Source: Kitagawia praeruptora (taxonomy: Eukaryota > Streptophyta > Magnoliopsida > Apiales > Apiaceae). Taken from it: 64,000 nt of DNA. The DNA lies in assembly GCA_037693485.1 (NCBI GenBank), contig CM075349.1, forward strand, positions 71,217,001 to 71,281,000, read 5' to 3'. Shown in pieces: positions 1-9,815 of the stretch. Position 1 is the first letter of the stretch. Each line of letters begins with the position of its first letter. Both the position numbers and the translations under genes were made by a program. The notes below the pieces were generated by a model, which searched no databases, was not told the DNA's origin, and saw nothing but the letters and a program-made list of their open reading frames with translations.

Positions 1-21
1 TTATTCATATTAGAGTTGAGT

Positions 22-162
22 ATGAACACTCAAGGGCGCAAAAAAGTTTGCTTGAACTATTATAAAAAAGGGGGTTTAGAGTCTACTTGTTTTCTCCATC
101 ATATTCGTTTTAATCCAACTAAGGCTATCCCTGAATATGTAAAAAAAGTTGCCAACATATAG
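22..162 (+). CDS. Short unrecognised ORF (46 aa)
   Basis: An ATG at 22 opens a 46-codon frame ending in TAG at 160-162. The product is basic, with a YYKKGG stretch and the ending AIPEYVKKVANI. It looks like the tail of a longer protein whose upstream part lies outside the window, since the frame may also be open to the left. I do not recognise the family, and it could be chance or transposon debris. Confidence 0.12.
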   Translation: MNTQGRKKVCLNYYKKGGLESTCFLHHIRFNPTKAIPEYVKKVANI

Positions 163-431
163 AATAACCAAAATTAGCGCTTAATTGAGTATGAACACTT
201 GTAACCTAAAAAAACTCACAAATTAGCATTGATCTCAATAAGTAAGCCTGAAGGTTCTGAAATCAGGAGTATAGCTCGATTATTTGCATATATAAATCTA
301 AAATAATGATACACATATTAAAAATCAAAAAAATACCAAAACCGAAATCACTACAATACAAAATCATTATAAACTTCTCCACATATGTATGTATAATTAA
401 TAATTATATATTAATATGTACTAGATGATAA

Positions 432-448
432 CCCGTGCGAAGCACGGG
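432..448. repeat. Perfect GC hairpin in AT-rich DNA
   Basis: CCCGTGC (432-438), a GAA loop, then GCACGGG (442-448) form a perfect 7-bp stem. ACTAG stands a few bases upstream. The same ACTAG plus CCCG-type context recurs at the start of the 176-bp repeat units near 15444, so this may be a diverged relative. Helitron 3' ends also carry GC hairpins, but no CTRR end follows here. Confidence 0.5.
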
Positions 449-490
449 CATAGATTGAACACGAGTCGAGATTAAAAAATTAATATTAAT

Positions 491-569
491 ACACTATTTA
501 ATTATGTAGTTATAAAGAATCGAATCTGATACACTATTTAATTATGTAGTTATAAAGAATCGAATCTGA
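491..569. repeat. Tandem duplication of about 40 bp
   Basis: Two adjacent copies, 491-530 and 531-569, appear identical over their length. They begin ACACTATTTAATTATGTAG. Identity in otherwise degenerate sequence suggests a recent slippage or duplication. Confidence 0.8.
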
Positions 570-630
570 GATAAAGTTAAAAAAATTAAAGTAAATAAAT
601 CTTTATGATTATGTCTGGAATTGAACCCAT

Positions 631-856
631 TATAGGAAATCGAACACGCGATGAAATTAAAGAATAAATTAAATAATAATAAATCTTGTATAATTATGTA
701 GTTGGAAAGAATCGAACTCCGAGTTAAGTGATAACCGTCAAACCCATTAATCGAATCCCTTATAGGAAATCGAACATGGGGTGAAATTAAATTAAATAAT
801 AAATCTTGTAAAATTATGTAGTTGGAAGGGATCGAACCCCGAATTAAGTGATAACC
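631..856. repeat. Degenerate direct repeat, period about 120-130 bp
   Basis: Two imperfect copies start with TATAGGAAATCGAACA (631 and 761) and share the stretch AAATCTTGTA followed by AATTATGTAGTTGGAA (681 and 801). They differ by small indels. Each copy contains a GATCGAAC or AATCGAAC core which, read on the minus strand, resembles an RNA polymerase III B box (for example GGTTCGATCC within 825-840). No cloverleaf is visible, so I do not call a tRNA or SINE. Confidence 0.6.
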
Positions 857-1171
857 AAATTTGGTACTTTTGGTACTTTGGTACTATTATGTACCACTAA
901 AACATGGTTTTGCACATTAATATAGAGTATAGATTTATGTATGGATAGTTACTAATAAATATATATTAATAAATATTAGACCGTATATAATAAATATGTT
1001 AATGTTAAAAGACTAAAATAATCCTAAAAACATATAATAAAATAAGGGTAAAACGGTCCATGAATTAAATTGCTCAACAAATCTTTTGTTGTTGTATTAG
1101 ATATATAATAATAGATAATAGATGATTATGAAGCAATTAATTATACTATTTTTAATAAAAAAATTAAGGAC

Positions 1172-1357
1172 TTGGTAGAGTTGCTCTTATATGTTGCCAT
1201 GCACCACAAATCACATTCCATTATTTACTGGATGTTCACGAAGACGGGAGACACAGCATACGAAATAGTCACGCGTGGTTTGGTGCATTTTCAATTCTAC
1301 ACAACTAGCTCTTTAGCCGCTGTTTCGCACGATATTTTAAACACTGTTATAGGATAA
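1172..1357 (+). pseudogene. Possible PIF/Harbinger-type ORF remnant
   Basis: A 61-codon frame contains VELLLYVAMHHKSH and later HFQFYTTSSLAAVSHDILN. This spacing resembles the HxxKxH and FxFxRSxETISRxFxxVLN region of plant PIF/Harbinger nuclease-type proteins, with an insertion between the two halves. Neither the catalytic part nor terminal repeats are visible. The resemblance is from memory of the family and is weak. Confidence 0.22.
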
Positions 1358-2033
1358 TAGGGAGAATATTGTATAACAATATTTTGGAGGTTTGCTGGAA
1401 TCATGGAGTAAAATACGGATATTTTGCTAAGAACACGAAGAACACGGAAGGAGATTGATGATTTTTTGTGGCTAATCTTGTATGGTGTTTTCAGGGGTGA
1501 ATTGTCAATCATCCATAACAAGATGCCTACTTACCCTATTTATAGGGATCAAGCCGTACGTAGTTCTTAGAGAAGAAGTTACCTAGACAGGCTAGGATTT
1601 TAGTAGATAAGTTATGGCCCAAGCGCACTCGTTTTAGGGCTGATGTGGTAATGAATCATCAATTCTATCCATGATCCATGGTCCAAAAAAGGAAGCAAAT
1701 GGTCTCGCATGGTTAGAGTCGGGACCTCTTGGGCGAGACTAAGAGAGAAGTAGAAAGGACGTACACTACGCCATAAGTGGTCTACTGCAACGATTTTAAC
1801 GGTGTTGCAATCAAAAGTGTTGCTATAAATGAGTGATTTTGTAAAAAAATTTAGCAATTGCAACATTCCAAATTTGGTGTTACCTTTAATTCAAAAGTGT
1901 TGCTCGGTTGCAACATTTTAAGCAGTGTTACCATTACTAATCAATTTTGCAACACTTGGTGCAACACTTTGAAAGCTTTCCAAATTTGCCTCAAATATTA
2001 TCTCAGTGTAATAAGCTATCTTATACAGTATTC

Positions 2034-2145
2034 CCAAATATTTCCCCCGCCCCAGCATTTTCACCCAAATATTTCCCCGCCCCCACCATTTTCACCAAAA
2101 TATTTCCCCGCCCCCCAGCATTTTCACCCAAATATTCCCCCACTG
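2034..2145 (+). repeat. C-rich leader with about 30-bp repeats in L
   Basis: Four short units each contain AAATATTTCCCCC or a close variant followed by CATTTTCACC, spaced about 30-33 bp apart. The block sits between the subterminal repeats and a transcribed-looking stretch. Similar C-run blocks occupy the equivalent place in K (7300-7400) and, on the minus strand, in H (15000-15115). It may be promoter or leader sequence; that role is inferred from position only. Confidence 0.55.
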
Positions 2146-2925
2146 CCCGCTCGATCTCTTATTTCCTTGCTATCCCGCTCTCTTATTTTCCTCTCATATC
2201 CTCTCATATCTATATCTATATATCCATAATATCTCTATATCTATAATATCTTTGCTGCTTCGATTTGAGTTAGGTGCTTCAATTCGAGGTTTGTGTTTTG
2301 TGTTATAATTTGATTTTGGTGCTGGAATTAAGGTTTAGTGTTCTAATATTTTGATTTGAGTTCAATTAGGGTTTAGATTTCAAGTACAATTAGGGTTCAA
2401 TTAAGTTTTTAAAATTAGGGTTTTTGTTCTAATTTTGATTTTGATATTTGTGCTTTGGTGTTTATTTGCCCCGGTTTTTTTATTTAAGATTTAGTTGATT
2501 TAAGAATTAATTTAGGATTTCTCCCCAATTTAGGATTGATATTTATGAGGGTATAAGTTGAGCTGATGTTTTCCATGTACTTTTGTTATTGATTTTTTTA
2601 TTTGTTTCTTTTTTGTGGTTAGTTTTTTTATTTGTTGATTTCTTTTTGATATGCTCTGTTCTTAATCATGGTTGCAGGTGAGTTTTTAACAGTGGAGTTT
2701 ACAAGTTTGGAGTTTGCATTGCAAAGCTAGCTACTTTAAGGTAAATTTTCTTCAACAGTTACAACTTGTAAACGTACTCTTTACTTTCTTCTCACATTTT
2801 TCCGTGTTTAAGTTTGTAAATTTTTTTTTGCATTTGCTTTTATGTTTTGCTGGATGTGTATTGTTTAGGTTTGCATGCAACCTCGAGGGGTTGAGTCATG
2901 CGAGGCGATCCCGAGCGTACAGATA

Positions 2926-2956
2926 CTCATAAGACCTCGAGGGGTCTAGTTATGAG
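2926..2956. repeat. Imperfect hairpin with CTCGAG core
   Basis: CTCATA-AGACC and GGTCT-AG-TTATGAG flank a TCGAGG centre, giving a stem of about 11 bp with a small bulge. It lies just upstream of the GC-rich minisatellite in L. Confidence 0.5.
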
Positions 2957-3057
2957 CCTTCTAGTATAAAATGAGATAGCGATCCCGTTTTGATTGATAG
3001 ATTATATGTTGATAGAGATAAAGCGATCCCTTGGTGAGATAGTAGCAAGGACCTCGC

Positions 3058-3180
3058 ACGACCCTGTGGGTGCAGGCATGCGACCTCCTATGGGTGCAGG
3101 CATGCGACCTCGTCGGTACAGGCATGCGACCCTGTCGGTACAGACATGCGACCTTGTCGGGACAGGCATGCGACCTTCAT
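3058..3180 (+). repeat. GC-rich minisatellite, period 22-24 bp
   Basis: Five units carry the core GGCATGCGACC (GACATGCGACC in one) at 3075, 3099, 3121, 3143 and 3165, so the period is 24, 22, 22 and 22 bp. It is a GC-rich island in AT-rich DNA. A related GCCTCGCTGGACC motif repeats just downstream (3197-3260). Confidence 0.85.
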
Positions 3181-3468
3181 AACAAGAATATGCTAGGCCT
3201 CGCTGGACCTCGCTGGACTTCTAATCTTCATAAGAGTATTCTAGGCCTCGCTGGACCTTGTAGAGAGACGTGCATGATAGATGCTATATGAAGTTTCAAC
3301 GTAATTTTCTAAAAATTGTAAAAATTGCAATTGCCCTTATTAAGCTTATTAATACTAACACAACAATTAGTTAGCCGACGACTGAAAAAAAATCAATAGA
3401 GGATATTTTATAGAAACAGTGCCATTTTTAATCATAATAGAGCCAAGGTCCTGATGGTTATCCATATC

Positions 3469-4532
3469 TGTTGGTCCTGGAGTATTGCAGAAGGGGGGGT
3501 TGAATGCAATACTGATAAAATTCAATCTTTAAAACAACAACAATGATAAAGATTATAAGTTATCAGTAGATGTAGGCAATCAATAAGTGAAACAAGATTT
3601 CTCACAAAAAAAATGTTTTATTTATCTTGTGCGAAGTGTTGCTACAACCTAGAGAAAATGTTTCTCCAGCTTCGTTGTCTCAAGAGATACAAGTTTGCTT
3701 CGTGAGCGTACAGGTATATAGAAAATAATCTGAGATGTGTATCTAAGTAGACTAAGATACTCTTTTGTCTCTATCGCATGGGATGTTGAGCTGCTGTCAT
3801 TTTCAAGTGGCAGCTCATTACAATTTGCACACCCATGTGACTTTCCTAAATTGCTATACAGAAAGGATAAACCTTACAAGTAAATCAACCTTGATTCTTT
3901 CTATTTCTAGCTAATACAATTCTAGTAGATGTGGATATAACATACACCTGGAATTGACCAGCCTTGTCTTGTGAATCTTTTAAGCTTCTGTCGTAGTCTT
4001 TGCAGGTCTGCTACAAACGATAGAGTGTTGCAGCAAATCTGTTTCTTGAACATATAACCTGTCACGGGCTTTGACTGAGAAAAATACCCAAATCAAATAA
4101 TTCAATGTGACAGTAACCTTAACCGCCGAGTCTGCTATCAAAGGAATATTCAGTAGTTGACAGTACGAGTTCCCGCCAATGTTGTTGTCGGAACTCCAGA
4201 CTTGCTGTCAAGTGTGAGAATGTTACTCTCCCATGCTTCAGCCAATGTTGTTGTCAGATATAGCTTTGTCGTGACTTTGCAACATTTGTATTCTTGTAAC
4301 CTTACTGTCAAGAAAATGACAGTAACTTTTATTCTTGCTATCTTCTGGATATATATTTCTTGAGGCTTGAACAAATGCATGAACTTCTCCCAAGACATAC
4401 AATTATTACATGACAACAATTATTCGATTACAAAGACATACTCTGGCTGTGACAGTATATTCAACTTAGTACAAACTAAGTACAGGGAAATATAGTTAAG
4501 TTGTCTCTATGCTATCACCATAAATCCCAACA
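3469..4532 (-). repeat. 3' LTR of copia element E
   Basis: The block begins TGTTGG and ends CCAACA, a matching LTR terminus pair. To its right stands ATCTCCCCCAATTTG, which on the minus strand is a polypurine tract (TTGGGGGAGAT) directly before the LTR, so E runs on the minus strand and this is its 3' LTR. An AGAAGGGGGGGTTGAAT motif near the left end is shared with the LTR of F. The partner LTR and its TSD copy (atatc, 3464-3468) must lie beyond the right edge. Confidence 0.7.
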
Positions 4533-4583
4533 ATCTCCCCCAATTTGTTTTTATGGATAATAACAACAAATTTACAATCAAAA
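4533..4583 (-). mobile_element. Element E internal DNA, 3'-most piece
   Basis: This is 51 bp of E between its 3' LTR and the insertion of A. It contains E's polypurine tract (4533-4547) and ends with the TSD copy caaaa (4579-4583). The sequence resumes at 32496. Confidence 0.7.
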
Positions 4584-5161
4584 TGTTAGGCCGAATACAT
4601 AATATATAATCAAGTACTGTATGAGTAAATAACAAGAACACACAGATCAGTACTTAAAAACTGTTTGGAATTAATAATTTCTCTCTCAGTGATGTAAATA
4701 TCACAGAGAGCTGCTTAGGTTACAATGAATGATATTCGTTCACGATGGATACCCTTCAAGAGTTAACCTAACTGTATTTATAAGATATACAGCTACGTAC
4801 AATCGTTAATTGATTCTCCTATAATTAAGCTATACAATTGATATCAATTACGATTGCTACACGTCTCCTAAGTCAACTCAATCTCTTTGACAGCTATCCA
4901 ATCTTCAAAGATATTCCTTCCATATTTATCTTAAATTAATCTTCAATCTCTGTTGACTTGTAGACGCTTCCAGTAGACAGACTTTAACAAACTCTGTTGC
5001 TCTCCTAGCCAGCAGTGTTTGCGCTTCCTTCTGTCAGCGTTTGCGCTTACAGCTATCAGCGTATACTCAAACTCTGCTACGACTGCTTTCCTAACAAGTT
5101 AAACTCTTTTTCCCTGTAACACTTAAACACTGACATTAAATCACATCAATTATATCTAACA
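4584..5161 (-). repeat. 3' LTR of element A (578 bp)
   Basis: It begins TGTTAGGCCGAATACA and ends ATATCTAACA on the plus strand and matches 31912-32490 closely. On the minus strand the U3 side follows the polypurine tract. It carries the same TATA-type TATAAATA (minus strand) as the 5' LTR. Confidence 0.92.
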
Positions 5162-5176
5162 ATCTCCCCAAACTTG
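5162..5176 (-). promoter_or_regulatory. Polypurine tract of element A
   Basis: On the minus strand AAGTTTGGGGAGAT stands directly against the 3' LTR. In LTR elements this primes plus-strand DNA synthesis. The equivalent in B is TTGGGGGAGAT. Confidence 0.8.
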
Positions 5177-5310
5177 TTCATTAGAAAAATTGACAAGTTC
5201 ACATTAATTGATGATGTCAAAACAATCAAATAAAAAACAGTGTTTAACATATAACCAGAGTTTAATCTTGACTTAATAAAATCTACAGAAAATTCGAATT
5301 ACTTACAAAT

Positions 5311-6225
5311 CACTACGCCATAATTGAGCATACGCAACCCTTTTTACAAAGCGTTGCACAGAAAGCGTTTCATTAGATAGAAGTTTTGGGTCTTTTGCAA
5401 CTGAGCTGAATTGGTGTTGCGTTAGATATAGATTAGCGTTGCGTATTACCCACAGTGTTTCACATTATGCAACACTAACTGATGGCGTTGCGTTAGATAA
5501 TTTTTTATTTTTATAAATGATGACGTGGCAGGAGTGGGACCCACATGTGCTGACGTGGCATTTGCTGACGTGGCACATGTGGGACCCACATTTGCTGACG
5601 TGGCAGAAGTGGGGCCCACCTTTGATGACGTGGAATTTGCTGACGTGGCAAAAAATGTTGCATTAGATACCAGTAGTGTTGCGTTTGCTCTTTGAAGTGT
5701 TGCATTAGATATATTCATATTTTTTTAAAAAAAATGACGTGGCAGATGTGGGCCCCACAAATGCTGACGTGGCAGTGTGAGACCCACAAGGGTGACGTGG
5801 CAGGAGGCCCATCATGCTGACGTGGCAATTGTGGGACCCACAATTGCTGACGTGGCAGAAGTGGGGCCCACCTTTGCTGACATGGCATTTACTAACGTGG
5901 CAGAAAGCGTTGCATTAGATACCTGTAGTGTTGCATTTGCTGTTTGAAGTGTTGCATTAGATAAATTTATATTTTTTTAAAAAATATGACGTGGCAGATG
6001 TGGGACCCACCACTGCTGACGTGGCAGTGTGGGACCCACAAGGGTGACGTGGCAGGAGGTCCATCATGCTGACGTGGCAATTGTGGGACCCACAAATGCT
6101 GACGTGGCAGAAGTGGGACCCACTAATGCTGACGTGGCATTTGCTGACGTGGCAGAAGCGTTGCATTAGGTACCGGTAGTGTTGCATTTGCTGTTTGAAG
6201 TGTTGCATTAGATATTTATTTTCTT
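5311..6225 (+). repeat. Left subterminal array of K (TGACGTGGCA and GTTGCATTAGATA units)
   Basis: The array alternates GTTGC[AG]TTAGATA with blocks of GCTGACGTGGCA followed by GTGGGACCCAC. I count about 17 exact TGACGTGGCA copies between 5519 and 6152 plus several one-base variants, spaced mostly 16-30 bp. GTGGG-A-CCCAC is itself a perfect inverted repeat about one central base. CACTA subterminal repeats are normally where the element's DNA-binding protein docks; TGACGTGG is also a plant bZIP-type (ACGT-core) site. Confidence 0.85.
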
Positions 6226-6230
6226 TTATT

Positions 6231-7010
6231 AACTAGTCTTGTCCCGAATGATGAATCTATTTTTTTAAATTATTTTTTCGACGTTCCAATCGCACGGATG
6301 TCAAGATATAACGATTTTAGTGACGCTGTAATTTTTCAAAAAAATTCCTACATGTACCTGGTTTGGTTTTATAACGGTCAAATCGGTCAAAGTGGACGTT
6401 CCTTTTAACTAGTCTTGTCCCGAATGATGAATCTATTTTTTTTAATTATTTTTTCGATGTTCCAATCGCACGGATGTCAAGATATAACGATTTTAGTGAC
6501 GCGGTAATTTTTCAAAAAAATTCCTACATGTACTTGGTTTGGTTTTATAACGGTCTAACCGGTCAAAGTGGACGTTCCTTTTAACTAGTCTTGTCCCGAA
6601 TGATGAATCTATTTTTTTAAATTATTTTTTCGACGTTCCAATCGTACGGATGTCAAGATATAACGATTTTAGTGACGCGGTAATTTTTCAAAAAAATTCC
6701 TACATGTACTTGGTTTGGTTTTCTAACGGTCTAACCGGTCAAAGTGGACGTTCCTTTTAACTAGTCTTGTCCCGAATGATGAATCTATTTTTTTAAATTA
6801 TTTTTACGACGTTCCAATCGCACGGATGTCAAGATATAACGATTTTAGTGACGTGGTAATTTTAAAAAAAATTCCTACATGTACTTGGTTTGGTTTTATA
6901 ACGGTCAAACCGGTCAAAGTGGACGTTCCTTTTAACTAGACTTGTCACGAATGATGAATCTATTTTTTTAAATTATTTTTTCGACGTTCCAATCGCACGG
7001 GTGTCAAAAT
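6231..7010. repeat. 176-bp tandem repeat in K, about 4.5 copies
   Basis: Units start with AACTAGTCTTGTCCCG (AACTAGACTTGTCACG in the last) at 6231, 6407, 6583, 6759 and 6934, giving periods of 176, 176, 176 and 175. Each holds TTTTTTTAAATTATTTTT, GTTCCAATCGCACGGATG and TCAAGATATAACG. The last copy is cut short near 7010. A homologous 176-bp array lies in element H (15444-16492). Confidence 0.93.
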
Positions 7011-7122
7011 ATTTAAATTATTTTTAAATATTTATTTATTAAATTTAAAATATATAATTTTTTAATAATTAAAATAAAAAAACATAAATATATTAGACAA
7101 TTAGACAATGTGAATTAAACTA

Positions 7123-7300
7123 CACTACTAGAAATTGTGAATTAGACATCACACCTTTTACATCGATTTGAAAAGCCACCGTTGTTAAAAATGTTTTTAA
7201 CATCAATTTTTTTAAAAGCGATGTTAAACTGATTTCTGGACATCGCTTGCTAAAATAACCGATGTCTAAATGATTGTTGAAAAAATAAAAAAACACGCAC
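7123..7300. mobile_element. CACTA end J (truncated), inside K
   Basis: The terminus CACTACTAGAAATTGTGAAT is followed by short inverted or direct motifs around CATCG and GATGT, typical of a CACTA subterminal zone but of a different family from K. I looked for a matching TTTCTAGTAGTG end up to 10812 and found none. J is therefore a remnant, or its right end was lost when K took its present form. Confidence 0.55.
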
Positions 7301-7434
7301 CTCAGATTTACCCCCCAATTTCTATTAAACATTTCCCCCCTTACAAAATTTTCATTCCCCCGCCTAAGTAACATTCCCCCTAATTACATTTGCCCTATCA
7401 TTTCCCCCTTCTCATATCACACAGCCGTCTCTCA

Positions 7435-7504
<70 letters not shown>

Positions 7505-7725
7505 ATCTCTCTCTCACACTCTCATCACTACTCGACCCTCTCTCTCTGTCTCTCTCACCCGCATCCCTCACTTTTCTGTCTCGACCCCTAATTACGATTT
7601 CTCTAAATCTCTCTCACGCTCATCTGTCTCACACTCGAATCCGCTCTCTCTCACTGCTCAAAGTTCAAATCCGCTCGAAATCGATTTGTTCAAAGCTTGA
7701 ATTAGTTCGATTTGTAAGTGGGTAA
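7300..7725 (+). repeat. C-run block and (CT)n leader in K
   Basis: Runs of five or six C (ACCCCCCAATTT, TTTCCCCCCTT, TTCCCCCGCC, TTCCCCCTAA) at 7308-7410 are followed by an almost pure CT microsatellite of about 60 bp (7441-7503) and more CT-rich sequence to about 7660. The block looks like the 5' leader of a plant transcription unit and precedes the exon fragments. It is low-complexity, not a coding region. Confidence 0.8.
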
Positions 7726-8614
7726 GCCTGATTTTGTAATAAAAGTTGGATTAGTTCGATTTCATTATAAATTGGGGCTTTTAAATCGAAACCCTAAGTT
7801 TTTAATTAGTTTCTTTTTGTTTTTAATACAGGAGCATTAGTTACAAGAAACATTTGTTTGGGTAAGCATTAATTATTTTGATTCACTAATTTTTATTTTG
7901 TTTTTTATACAGGAGCATTATTTGAAGGAGCTCTACGGCCATTTCTATACAGGAGATTTGTAAGTGAAGATTGTTGCCGGTTTACTTTATAAGTCGAAGG
8001 CGTTATTGGCGATTTTGACATATCTTCAAGGTCAGTTGCCATTTCTATTGCTATTTTCTATTGTTAGCCTGTTTCCAGTTAACTAGTTGGGTGTTTATTG
8101 TTTATCTATGTACAACAAAAACTAGAGGTTAATTGATTGAGGTAAAAAGAAATGTCCTGTGTCTCTTGTAATTAGGACAAATAAAATTATTTATTTAATC
8201 AAGTTTATTAACCAGTTTAGGTGAGTTTATTGTTAATCTTAGTGTTGTTGCCTACTTGTGAGGATATTAAGATCTTTAAACTGATTCTTTTAATGCAGGT
8301 GGGTAGATAGAAGCATTTTCTATCTGTCGTTACAAGACTGTCTCTCGATATCTGAAACATGGAGCATTGAACAAATGGCACCAAAGTTCTTATCGGTCTT
8401 GCAGTTTGTTAATTACGGACCAGTGGTATCTCCAACTATAATTACTTGATGTAGTTTATCTTATCTTCTGTGTGACGTACCACAAGAAGCACTAGGTGAT
8501 ACAATGCAAGCCCAGGTAATTTTACTAGTAACTTGATCTGTCTAATCTTAATAAATACGAGAAGATGTATGCCTTGCATTTGTTGTATGGTGCATTAACT
8601 TTTAATAATTCCAG

Positions 8615-8691
8615 CACCTAATGGACATCCACGGAATCAAGGTTCTCTGCACTATATTGATCCTTCTGGTCGGTTGAATGCGTACCAGCAG
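8615..8691 (+). pseudogene. Captured copine (BONZAI-type) exon, fragment 1
   Basis: An acceptor (AATTCCAG, ending at 8614) and a donor (GTAATG at 8692) bracket an open exon reading PNGHPR followed by GSLHYIDPSGRLNAYQQ. This matches the vWA/copine domain of the plant BONZAI family, which has an (A/S)NGNPR...SLHYIDP(S/T)GR.N.YQ segment; copines are Ca-dependent phospholipid-binding membrane proteins. Only this exon and the one at 8928 are present, and the exons between them in a full gene are missing. It lies inside CACTA element K in the same orientation as the CT-rich leader, so it is a transposon-captured fragment and not a working gene. Confidence 0.8.
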
Positions 8692-8927
8692 GTAATGGGA
8701 TGATACCTTGATGATATCTAATTTTCAACTACATACTTTTTAAGAAGTTATTTCTGTGGTTTTATGGTAAGGCCTGAATAATAATAACACTTGCTTTCAT
8801 CTACTTGGGTTATTAGGTACTTTTTTATGTACATGTCAACAGTGCCACTGTCATTGTTATGATTTCACTAGTTGAGGAATTGAAGTATTATGTGCATGCG
8901 ATTGTAATTGACCTTTGAATTTCACAG

Positions 8928-9005
8928 GTTGAGGGAGTTGAAGGAATCATGGCTGCATATGCAAGTGCGTTGCAGAATGTTACCCTTTCAGGACCTACTT
9001 TATTC
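8928..9005 (+). pseudogene. Captured copine (BONZAI-type) exon, fragment 2
   Basis: After an acceptor TTTCACAG the frame reads VEGVEGIMAAYASAL and then NVTLSGPTLF, the segment of plant copines that lies downstream of the previous fragment. In real copines the next residues are GPVI; here similarity stops after LF and a stop follows about 16 codons later. The break may be an exon border or the edge of the captured piece. Fragment 1 and this one are separated by an intron-like stretch of 236 bp. Confidence 0.8.
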
Positions 9006-9183
9006 AAGGATATACTTACCCAAGGATATTTTTGTAAGCATCAAATGCTATACTGAGGTCAGGGGTAGTCTTCTAAGGCCCTCCTTTGTACTTCCTCTGT
9101 TTTCTTTTCTCTTTAACAAGATATTTAACAGTTAAACACTCGAAGTGCAGAATTTTGTTTATGACAAGTCATTTTGATTTCAG

Positions 9184-9250
9184 GATATTCAGGGATGTTC
9201 CAAGCGATATAACAATTGAAGTTAATGGAGGTGCATTCGCGTTGCATAAG
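9184..9250 (+). pseudogene. Captured NPH3-family BTB exon fragment
   Basis: An acceptor TTTCAG ends at 9183 and a GT donor stands at 9251. The exon reads IFR then DVPSDITIEVNGGAFALHK, the start of the BTB/POZ domain of NPH3/RPT2-type proteins (typical form FRDVPSDI.IEV.GG.F.LHK). Ending at LHK agrees with a common first-exon border in that family. NPH3 proteins are CUL3 adaptors in blue-light and auxin-transport signalling. Here only one exon remains, on the same strand as the copine pieces, so K holds parts of two unrelated host genes. Confidence 0.75.
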
Positions 9251-9639
9251 GTTATCTCCTGCTCAACATTTTGCGATTCTTCATGTTAGACAAACCTATT
9301 TCTTAGTACTGCATCTTCTCAATGATTACTAAGTAGTCCCTCGTGGTTATATAAGATCTGTAATGGTCCTGACCGAAGTTTGCTGATGAGATATCTTAAA
9401 TCTTACATACTTTACTGCCATTATCCTTAACTCTCACACGCTCCGTTGATTACAAAACCTAAGTAGAAACTACTAATATGTCATCCATAAGGTAGTTAAT
9501 CAAAATGAATATTCTTGTTAGATAGAATAGACCACTAGACCATATCATGCATAACAGATTGTAAATTCCTTTGGAAATCACAATTTTGGCTGTTCAAAAA
9601 TAAATTCCATTCTGTCGTATAATATAATATACATAATAC

Positions 9640-9815
9640 ATTCTCTCATAAAATATCTCATAAATTTTATGAGAATAAAATTTTATGAAATTTCATAAAA
9701 TTTCATAAATTTCACTTTATGAGAATAAACAAAGTGAAATATCTCATAATAAATTTTATGAGATAGTAATGAGAAGATATTCTCTCATAAATTTTATGAA
9801 ATAAATTTTATGTCG
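9640..9815. repeat. Cluster of AT-rich palindromes
   Basis: CATAAATTTTATG, CATAAAATTTTATG-like and CTCATAAATTTTATGAG motifs occur several times, and TTTCACTTT pairs with AAAGTGAAA about 12 bp away. The block is probably a collapsed fold-back element or MITE inside K. I see no clean terminal repeat or TSD. Confidence 0.55.

Larger units (their letters stand above)
1..1763. other. AT-rich left flank, mostly unassigned
   Basis: This stretch has no gene I can name with confidence. It holds a short unrecognised ORF, a perfect GC hairpin, two sets of direct repeats and a weak transposase-like remnant, each listed separately. From about 860 to 1170 it is AT-rich with GGTAC repeats and TA-rich tracts. 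From about 1360 to 1763 there are only short overlapping ORFs on both strands with no recognisable motif. It is probably old transposon debris. Confidence 0.5.
1764..3468. mobile_element. CACTA element L, left end (interrupted by element E)
   Basis: The segment starts with the terminal sequence CACTACGCCATAAGTGG, the same family as element K (CACTACGCCATAA). Subterminal repeats around GTTGCAA/TTGCAAC follow to about 1990. A C-rich leader (about 2034-2145) and a TTAGGGTTT-rich, 5'-UTR-like stretch come next. No transposase and no recognisable captured exon were seen. The matching right end is not before 3468, where the LTR of element E begins, so it probably lies beyond the window. Confidence 0.6.

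Noticed and set aside
432..448. Helitron terminus
   Set aside because: A GC hairpin is present but no CTRR end follows and no TC start or helicase coding was seen.
825..840. tRNA gene
   Set aside because: Only a B-box-like word is present; no acceptor or anticodon stem can be drawn.
1858..2246. Overlapping ORFs of 99 and 123 codons rich in Pro and Ser
   Set aside because: They arise from the C-rich repeat block of L and show no family similarity.
5519..6152. Regularly spaced direct repeats that could be mistaken for a CRISPR array
   Set aside because: The genome is a plant, the spacers are not unique, and the array is the subterminal region of a CACTA element with a matching array at the other end.
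5446..6208. ORFs with repeated SANVGPT-like or CHVSICGSH-like peptides
   Set aside because: Translations of the TGACGTGGCA / GTGGGACCCAC subterminal array of K, not proteins.
7390..7725. 111-codon plus-strand frame rich in Ser and Leu
   Set aside because: It is the translation of a CT microsatellite and flanking CT-rich DNA; open in this frame only because of low complexity.
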